This document shows positions 6,454 to 11,482 of a DNA stretch of 14,074 nucleotides, piece after piece (the stretch's first letter is position 1; each line of letters opens with the position of its first letter). This DNA is from Candidatus Bathyarchaeota archaeon (GTDB taxonomy: Archaea > Thermoproteota > Bathyarchaeia > 40CM-2-53-6), in NCBI GenBank assembly GCA_005883085.1, contig VBAY01000004.1, positions 1-14,074 on the forward strand. Direction: 5' to 3'. The translations under genes and the position numbers were made by a program. Below the pieces are notes generated by a model that was given only the letters and a program-made list of their open reading frames with translations, had not been told where the DNA came from and searched no databases.

Positions 6454-7311
6454 TCACCAGGCAAGACTTGCCTGAGTCGAATCTTCTTCGTGGCGAAGCA
6501 GGCCAAGATCGCCCCTCAACAACAATGAATATCCTGTTCTTGGACCGTCACATAGGATGTAGTCTCCGATTATAGAGCCAGGTCCAAAGAATCCCGAGTA
6601 GAACTGCGCGCCTAGGCCTTGGGCTACTCCCGCGAGCTCTCCCATCGACATCGAACTAGACATTGCAAAACATAGATCGAAGCTTCGCATTATCGGGCTC
6701 CAAGAGAGATTCCCGGTGCCAGAACCGACTTCTCCTATTACCTCCTCGGAAACGAACTCGCCAACTCTCCGGCTCATCACCAGGGAGACTTTCTTGAACG
6801 ACGTTCCTGCGTTAGAAACCGCGGCTGTTAGACCTCCCGTGGGGTCGATGCTTATCGAAGCATTAGCGATCGACTGATCGTGGGCGATTGAGAGGAGCGG
6901 CTTGCTCACAGAGGGTTTCAAGGGGAACCATGGCGATCTGATGAGAAAAATCCAGATGTCCCCTCCCCTTGGGACATCGATGTGGATCGCTGGAGCGAGA
7001 AACATTCCCTCCCATCGGCGCCGCAATAATCCAGCTGCGGGCATAGATTCTTGAAGAGTGAAAGTCAGGGTCTGGCTTCCATCACTATCGGTTGCTTCTT
7101 CAGGCTGAATAATCTGGGGATCCAGCATCGAAGAGTCGCACCTCCAAGCCTGAGTTTTTCCTTCCTGGACCCAGTGGAAGAAAAGAACCCCGGTCCCAGT
7201 GTAGACAGCTCTGTGCGCTATTCCTCGGCTTGATTCGAGCTTGACGATAGGCTGGCCCGCTCCAATTCCATATTCAACCTGGATACCACCGACTAGGCTA
7301 TAGACCGGCAC
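6454..7311 (-). CDS. Unrecognised 285-residue soluble protein
   Basis: I do not recognise this protein. It has 285 residues and no signal peptide, long membrane helix or nucleotide-binding motif. The composition is Gly/Ser/Ile-rich with alternating hydrophobic stretches typical of beta-rich domains (for example IHIDVPRGGDIWIFLI and ASISIDPTGGLTAAVSNAG). The C-terminal third is Gly-rich and relatively hydrophobic (GELAGVAQGLGAQFYSGFFG) and might contact a membrane. Its start is GTG at 7311, about 55 bases after a TATA-like ATTTAAAG. The last codons form a perfect 7-base-pair hairpin (6458-6474). Similar architecture is seen in the archaeal AIM24-like beta-barrel family, but I can show no diagnostic motif, so that is only a guess. 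It sits between the two tRNA-Pro copies. Confidence 0.68.
   Translation of the reverse strand: MPVYSLVGGIQVEYGIGAGQPIVKLESSRGIAHRAVYTGTGVLFFHWVQEGKTQAWRCDSSMLDPQIIQPEEATDSDGSQTLTFTLQESMPAAGLLRRRWEGMFLAPAIHIDVPRGGDIWIFLIRSPWFPLKPSVSKPLLSIAHDQSIANASISIDPTGGLTAAVSNAGTSFKKVSLVMSRRVGEFVSEEVIGEVGSGTGNLSWSPIMRSFDLCFAMSSSMSMGELAGVAQGLGAQFYSGFFGPGSIIGDYILCDGPRTGYSLLLRGDLGLLRHEEDSTQASLAW
6458..6474 (-). other. 7-bp hairpin at the end of the orphan gene
   Basis: CAGGCAA and TTGCCTG form a perfect stem around a GAC triloop within the last coding codons. No T-tract follows on the minus strand, so a terminator role is possible but unproven. Confidence 0.3.
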
Positions 7312-7364
7312 TATTCCCGACTCGCTGCGACTCTACCCAGTTCACATCCAACAACCAGCTTCCG

Positions 7365-7372
7365 ATTTAAAG
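7365..7372 (-). promoter_or_regulatory. TATA-like box for the 285-residue orphan
   Basis: Read on the minus strand the site is CTTTAAAT, about 55 bases before the GTG at 7311. That would give a leader of roughly 25-30 bases. Confidence 0.4.
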
Positions 7373-7468
7373 AGCAATAGAATTGAAAAATTCAGCAGTT
7401 GAATCACGAACGTCAGAGATGCTGACTCGAAGGTAGGGTAGGTTGGGTTAGTGGGGCAGGTGGATCCC

Positions 7469-7484
7469 AAACCCAGGCGGGTTT
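7469..7484 (-). terminator. Hairpin just downstream of tRNA-Pro
   Basis: AAACCC and GGGTTT pair perfectly around a 4-base loop, 7 bases after the CCA of tRNA-Pro. The decayed copy has a shorter hairpin (CCCA/TGGG) at the same relative place, so the duplicated unit included this structure. It may help end or process the tRNA transcript. Confidence 0.4.
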
Positions 7485-7491
7485 ACATCCA

Positions 7492-7622
7492 TGGTGGGGC
7501 GGGTGGGATTTGAACCCACGATCACTGGTGCCCGAGACCAGTATTTGCCCGAACCAGTAGTTGCCTACCAGCTCTCTTAGACCAAGCTGTCCCCACATGT
7601 GCGTGGTCTGGACCACCGCCCC
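7492..7622 (-). tRNA. tRNA-Pro(CGG), 5' half interrupted, probably by introns
   Basis: The acceptor GGGGCGG (7616-7622) pairs perfectly with CCGCCCC (7496-7502), followed by A73 and an encoded CCA. The T-arm is perfect (GTGGG/CCCAC around TTCAAAT), the variable region is TGATC, and the anticodon stem CTGGT/ACCAG closes loop CTCGGGC, giving anticodon CGG (Pro) with G37. Between acceptor and anticodon stem are 74 bases where about 20-23 are expected. TGGTC occurs twice 31 bases apart, so one reading removes a 31-base intron near position 7-12 and gives a D-stem GTCT/AGGC. A second interruption of about 16-20 bases would lie near the anticodon stem. Alternatively ACTGG with TTCGGG is the 5' anticodon half and an 18-base intron sits at the canonical 37/38 site, giving loop TTCGGGA. 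I could not fit clean bulge-helix-bulge sites, so the boundaries are open and a damaged gene is not excluded. Confidence 0.68.
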
Positions 7623-7808
7623 TGCCGCGAGCCCTAAGCCAATGATTCAAAATGCTTTGGTTCGACTGCATGCAGCTCAGTATTGAGCTGAATCATGCTA
7701 GACAACGGCGCTGAGAACTAGTGCGATAAACCGCTGACCCTTTCTGCAAGTTGGCCCAGAGTGACTGGCCGTATTCGACCGGACCTGCTTTCCGGGTAGG
7801 AGATCGCG

Positions 7809-7982
7809 TTATTTCGCTTGCTTACGGTCGGCCGGGGCTTTCTTGTGTCCGTTGAAGTATGTGCGTACCAGGCGCTCGAAGAAAATGCTGAACCCCCCGG
7901 TTCTACCATAGTAGACCTTGTCAACTTCTTGTCTAACCAGTTGTTCTGCTTCGGATGATAGAGAGATCATTACTTTGCCCAT
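7809..7982 (-). CDS. Small ribbon-helix-helix (CopG/Arc-like) protein
   Basis: The protein has 57 residues with ATG at 7982 and TAA at 7809-7811. The N-terminus KVMISLSSEAEQLVRQEV has the alternating strand followed by a helix typical of ribbon-helix-helix DNA-binding proteins, and a second helix (GGFSIFFERLVRTYF) follows after a Gly turn. The tail is Lys/Arg-rich. Such proteins act as dimers on palindromic operators, often as regulators or antitoxins, but no toxin gene is adjacent. The second Met at residue 5 is an alternative start. A TATA-like TTTTAT (AT-rich on both strands) lies about 38 bases upstream. A longer overlapping frame (7718-7924) has unstructured, low-complexity content and is rejected. 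Confidence 0.65.
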   Translation of the reverse strand: MGKVMISLSSEAEQLVRQEVDKVYYGRTGGFSIFFERLVRTYFNGHKKAPADRKQAK

Positions 7983-8017
7983 GGTATCTCAAGACTACTG
8001 GAGATAGCCCTGGGCCG

Positions 8018-8023
8018 TTTTAT
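8018..8023 (-). promoter_or_regulatory. TATA-like box for ribbon-helix-helix gene
   Basis: Minus-strand ATAAAA lies about 38 bases before the ATG at 7982, a normal archaeal promoter distance with a short leader. Confidence 0.4.
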
Positions 8024-8173
8024 GCTTATCCCCTGCAACCAGATCCGATCGGCAAAGAATAAGAGCCAGAAAAAGTGGATGTGAAGACCGCTAAACCAAG
8101 CGTTTACCGATAAGAGCTGCAGAAAAGCCCGAGAGAAACCTCTTAGATTCGGTTCAGGACGTTTTCAGAACCA

Positions 8174-9034
8174 TTGCCACGATATCCTTCGGACTTCACA
8201 CCAGACCTGCGTCGGTTGAAGGCCTGGCCCTCCATGAAAGACAGTCTTTGGAGGCAACCCTATCTTATCGACCTAACCTATGCCGATAACTTCCGCCTGG
8301 TAAAGAATTCCATTCGTGGCCGAAATCTCAGGATTCTTGAGATCGGTTGCGGGACCGGTTTCATGAGCCTAGAGCTAGCTAGGATGAGCCATGACGTTGT
8401 TGGAATAGACATCGATGATAGGATCATCCGCATAGCACGGAGGACGATGGAAACGGACCCTTACAGTAAGACCCGTGGCGACCTACGATACGAAGTAGCG
8501 GACTTCAACAAATGGTTTGATGCTCCGGGAACATACGACATTGTTCTCTTTAGCCGGGTCCTCCATGACCTTCCTCATCCCAGAAAGATCCTCTCTAAGG
8601 CTCGTAGCTTGCTGAAAAACAATGGAAGACTGGTCTGCCTAGAATATGCGTATGACAGAATGAACCGGAGAGCTGCGACCTGGCTCTACCAAATCCAACG
8701 AACACTAGAACTAACAGATGGGTATTCATCGCACCCTTCCGAGAATCCGAGAGAAGGTGTTGACAACATAATGAAAGAAGACCTGTATGGAAGAAAGGAG
8801 CATATCAACAAGTTTGAGGAGATGAGGCATCCTCTCGAACAACTCTTCCATAGAGAACGCTTCTCCTGGCACTGCTACTATTGTTGGGGCGTATTCAGCG
8901 ACATGAGGATCCATGATTGGAATAGGGAGAAGGCACTCGCGAGACTGTTCAGAGGTATGGAACAGTTATTGATTGACTCCGGAGAGATTCAACCGGTATT
9001 ATTCCACTTCGTGGGAACCAAAGCTTCAGCGTAA
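8174..9034 (+). CDS. Class I SAM-dependent methyltransferase
   Basis: This is a Rossmann-fold methyltransferase of 286 residues. The SAM-binding motif I is LEIGCGTGF at 55-63, the acidic residue for the ribose is Asp79 in VVGIDID, and motif-IV-like DIVLFSRVLHDLPHP precedes the strand with GRLVCLEYA. The roughly 110-residue C-terminal extension is rich in aromatic, His and charged residues (SWHCYYCWG) and probably covers the substrate site. The substrate is unknown, with small molecules, quinones and lipids all possible. The start is TTG at 8174; the next Met is residue 21, still before motif I, so residues 1-20 are less certain. No co-directional partner lies close, so it is likely monocistronic. 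It converges on the small membrane protein gene. Confidence 0.87.
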   Translation: MPRYPSDFTPDLRRLKAWPSMKDSLWRQPYLIDLTYADNFRLVKNSIRGRNLRILEIGCGTGFMSLELARMSHDVVGIDIDDRIIRIARRTMETDPYSKTRGDLRYEVADFNKWFDAPGTYDIVLFSRVLHDLPHPRKILSKARSLLKNNGRLVCLEYAYDRMNRRAATWLYQIQRTLELTDGYSSHPSENPREGVDNIMKEDLYGRKEHINKFEEMRHPLEQLFHRERFSWHCYYCWGVFSDMRIHDWNREKALARLFRGMEQLLIDSGEIQPVLFHFVGTKASA

Positions 9035-9064
9035 GCTCTTCTCGATCGTTTCTCTACTTTGCGT

Positions 9065-9379
9065 CTAGGCGAGTTTCTGAAGCAACCTGGCAACCCCCGT
9101 AACAGCCACTACGGCTCCAACAGCCAAGCCTAACGGATCGTTAAGAGCAAGGGCCAAGATTGCAGTTATGCTCCCGGCTATGAAGTCCCGGAAAAGTCCC
9201 TTGCTCTTGTCAGAGGTATCGAGAACGTCTGAGCCGAGGACAAGTAGGAGGACCAGGAAGTATACTGGTTCTTGGCTTATGGCGTTAGCGATGACGAAGC
9301 TGGCTACCCAGGCCGCCGACTCGACGACGGGACGTAGGGCTGGTCGTAGTTCAGCCAGCTTGTACGACAGATCGCTCAT
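9065..9379 (-). CDS. Small multi-helix membrane protein
   Basis: The protein has 104 residues. After a short amphipathic N-terminus it has hydrophobic stretches at about 22-36, 38-54, 66-80 and 82-100, with a charged loop (DTSDKSKGLFRD) in the middle, suggesting three or four membrane passes. No catalytic or metal-binding motif is visible and I cannot name the family. ATG at 9379 is a clear start. Its stop is 30 bases from the convergent methyltransferase stop. The upstream gap to the KaiC-like stop is about 190 bases and contains no supported gene, only a 31-codon plus-strand frame. Confidence 0.65.
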   Translation of the reverse strand: MSDLSYKLAELRPALRPVVESAAWVASFVIANAISQEPVYFLVLLLVLGSDVLDTSDKSKGLFRDFIAGSITAILALALNDPLGLAVGAVVAVTGVARLLQKLA

Positions 9380-9570
9380 GTAGTACAGCCGCTATAGGAG
9401 GATAGAAAAGGCGACCCGACTTTTTCTACTGCGTCCCAGTCAAGCAATGAAAATGTCAATCTTGTCCAATTACTCAGAAGTCCTAGTCGAGATAACCCCG
9501 TACTGCTTCTCGACTTGGAATTATACCACATCGAAATTCTAGCGAATCAATTGCGAGTCTCCGGAAAGGC

Positions 9571-11007
9571 TCAGACAATCTCTATGAGGTCGAGGGACGG
9601 GTATCCCTTGTCGAAGTTGAACGTCGCCCCATGAATATGTGTGAACGGTTTCACTCCATAGATCAGAAGATGACCGCTCCAACTCTGGACCTTTATGTGA
9701 TAGTCGGCTTGTCTGAGAAACTCCTCACGCACCTTGGTGTTACGCGATGATATACCGATGCTGAAGGCCCCTTCGTCCCGCAAGCCTTCTCCTATCTCTG
9801 TAAACCCTGGAAGTGTCACCTCCTCTCCGTAGACCTGAACGAGCTTGTCAAAGTTCATAGTTAACATCATGCCAGTTGACGTTTCTTTCAAGGCGTTCCA
9901 TGATCTGTAGAACTCTGCGAGATCGCTCATCAGCTGCCCCCTCAACTTTAGCCTCCACGGCTTCGGAGGCAGCTGCGAATTGAACTCGACTATCCGAACT
10001 CTCTCTCCCAGGGCCTTATCGCCTACATAGGGTCTCAGTGCCTCCGCCGAGGATTCCGAGCTGAAGGTCCCGGTTGAAACGCTGAAGCAGGCCCCGCCTT
10101 GGTTGACGAAATTAGACCTGATCATATTGATCAATAGTCTCAGCGACTGCGGGGAAACATCGCTCTCGGTGTCGATCATGAAGAAGGCACCTTTCCGGAC
10201 TCCACCCCCTAGCAACTGGTCGAGCTCCCTACTTCCCGTGGAATAATGAGTTGCGGTGTGTGGAATTTTTTCTGGATTTCTAACTATACTCGGTGGGCCG
10301 TTTTCGTATTCCTCCTCGTCCAAAAAGGTGAACCTTCCCTTTTCAAGGGAGAACGGGGAGTATTGGCTCTCGACCTTGAATCCTCTTAGCTTGTCGATTC
10401 CGAGGGACCTCACTCTCCTCCCATCTAGCTCGCTCTGTTTCAGAGTTACGACTCCGTCGACTAGATAGCCGAGGTTGTCGGCTCGTTCGGCCTCGCTCAC
10501 AAGAATCACGCTTACTTTTGTCTGATCTAGTTCTGACATGACGGCTGACTCCAACATTTTTCGTCCTTCAGGTGTCGCGTTTCTCAACGCTCCTTCCCAG
10601 CTATCTACGACAAGGATTGATTTCTCTTTGGCCTGTTTCAGGCGTACGATCTTCGAGAAGACACTGTCGGTGTCGGAGCCTCGGAGGTCGTGGAATTCGT
10701 CATTCCAGCTGGCCTTAGACGATCTCCCGGACATAGAATCGATGACCTCGTCGATCCAAGGAAACTGTATGCGCAGCTTGACCGGTGACACCCTGCTGGA
10801 CGCGTAGACCCTATGCGAGTCCCCAATAGCATTTAGTATCTCAAAAGCGAAAGTTGTCTTCCCGGTACCGGGTGCTCCTTGGATAAGCAGGACGTTTCCT
10901 GGAACCTCGAGAAACTCCAAAAACATGTTCATCATAGGGGACGATGTCGCTCGGACTACGGAGGATTCGAGAGCTTGAGGATCGGGTTTCGTCCCCGAGG
11001 CTATCAA
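9571..11007 (-). CDS. KaiC/GvpD-like two-domain ATPase with degenerate second domain
   Basis: The protein has 478 residues and two RecA-like domains. Domain 1 has an intact Walker A GAPGTGKT (44-51), a Walker-B-type strand ending ILVVDSWEG (131-139), and the KaiC-like closing segment KLRGFKVESQYSPFSL. Domain 2 opens with the KaiC hallmark STGSRELDQLLGGGVRKG (256-273), but where its P-loop should follow it reads IDTESDVSPQS, with no GxxxxGK[ST]. Only domain 1 should therefore bind ATP in the normal way. Length and layout fit the archaeal GvpD/KaiC-like group, proteins used as regulators or signalling ATPases. No gas-vesicle genes are present here. The start is TTG at 11007; an overlapping upstream ATG is out of frame. 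It is divergent from the zinc-ribbon gene at 11181. Confidence 0.85.
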   Translation of the reverse strand: MIASGTKPDPQALESSVVRATSSPMMNMFLEFLEVPGNVLLIQGAPGTGKTTFAFEILNAIGDSHRVYASSRVSPVKLRIQFPWIDEVIDSMSGRSSKASWNDEFHDLRGSDTDSVFSKIVRLKQAKEKSILVVDSWEGALRNATPEGRKMLESAVMSELDQTKVSVILVSEAERADNLGYLVDGVVTLKQSELDGRRVRSLGIDKLRGFKVESQYSPFSLEKGRFTFLDEEEYENGPPSIVRNPEKIPHTATHYSTGSRELDQLLGGGVRKGAFFMIDTESDVSPQSLRLLINMIRSNFVNQGGACFSVSTGTFSSESSAEALRPYVGDKALGERVRIVEFNSQLPPKPWRLKLRGQLMSDLAEFYRSWNALKETSTGMMLTMNFDKLVQVYGEEVTLPGFTEIGEGLRDEGAFSIGISSRNTKVREEFLRQADYHIKVQSWSGHLLIYGVKPFTHIHGATFNFDKGYPSLDLIEIV

Positions 11008-11180
11008 ATTATTATCATGAATTGATGAGGGGCGTGAAAGATTTCAAGAAATTGTCTCCTTCGCCGTCTTTAGGTGGGAACGAATGTGATTGTTATGTCA
11101 CGTTGACCCTCCACATGGCAACAATTCGGTAGACCCTAGTCCTCAAAGCCTAGAGAGAGTGACATGTATGGGGGGTAACG

Positions 11181-11426
11181 GTGCCAAAACTCAAGTTCAG
11201 CAAGGACTACCTCCAGCGTTTGACGAAACCTATTCCTAAGAAAGACCCGAACATGCGAGCGGCAACATCGACCGAGACTCTATCAGAACCGCGGCATCCC
11301 ACAGGATTCCACCAGTACTGCACGAATTGCGGGCGGGAACAGCTTTTCAGCGTGGTCACGTTAGGCTGGAAGACCTGCACTGTATGCCGCCGAACCGCTC
11401 CTGACAGAAGTCAGAGTCCGATATGA
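11181..11426 (+). CDS. Small zinc-ribbon protein
   Basis: The protein has 81 residues: a basic N-terminal half (LKFSKDYLQRLTKPIPKKD), then a compact zinc ribbon with CTNC at 47-50 and CTVC at 66-69 and an aromatic core (WKTCTVC). Such proteins often bind nucleic acid or act as adaptors; no specific role is known. The start is GTG at 11181, preceded by a G-rich run (GGGGGGT) 4-10 bases upstream that could serve as a ribosome site. It lies 56 bases upstream of and co-directional with the NrdD-like fusion gene, which has its own TATA-like box, so co-transcription is possible but not required. Confidence 0.68.
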   Translation: MPKLKFSKDYLQRLTKPIPKKDPNMRAATSTETLSEPRHPTGFHQYCTNCGREQLFSVVTLGWKTCTVCRRTAPDRSQSPI

Positions 11427-11441
11427 TGTAGTCAAGTACAA

Positions 11442-11450
11442 TTTTTTAAA
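11442..11450 (+). promoter_or_regulatory. TATA-like box for HTH/ATP-cone/NrdD-like gene
   Basis: TTTTTTAAA ends 32 bases before the TTG at 11483, predicting a transcript with a leader of fewer than about 12 bases. The T-run also follows the zinc-ribbon stop by 15 bases and could double as that gene's T-rich terminator. Confidence 0.55.
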
Positions 11451-11482
11451 CAGGTTTGGGGTAGAAGGCTTTTGACCTTTTC

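Larger units (their letters stand above)
5915..7548. mobile_element. Putative cryptic element bounded by tRNA-Pro 3' repeats
   Basis: A segment of roughly 1.5 kb lies between the tRNA-Pro gene (3' end at 7492-7495) and a second, diverged copy of its 3' half and downstream flank (5915-5989), both on the minus strand. This is the layout left when an element integrates at a tRNA 3' end: the intact gene at one side and a 3'-half copy at the far side. Inside are only the membrane zinc-ribbon gene and the 285-residue orphan. No integrase, replication gene or toxin was found, so the unit would be a decayed or satellite element. A simple segmental duplication is the main alternative. Confidence 0.35.

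Noticed and set aside
6066..6575. 169-residue plus-strand frame
   Set aside because: It is antisense to the membrane zinc-ribbon gene and the end of the orphan gene; its composition is that of a reversed hydrophobic gene with no domain.
7413..7616. 67-residue minus-strand frame over tRNA-Pro
   Set aside because: It is the translation of the tRNA gene and its flank, not a protein gene.
7718..7924. 68-residue minus-strand frame
   Set aside because: It overlaps the ribbon-helix-helix gene in another frame and has a Ser/Thr/Arg-rich, unstructured composition.
9447..9542. 31-codon plus-strand frame starting ATG AAA ATG
   Set aside because: It is too short and has no recognisable feature and no clear promoter at the right distance.
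10638..10832. Minus-strand frame inside the KaiC-like gene
   Set aside because: It is a shadow in another frame of a gene with clear domain motifs.
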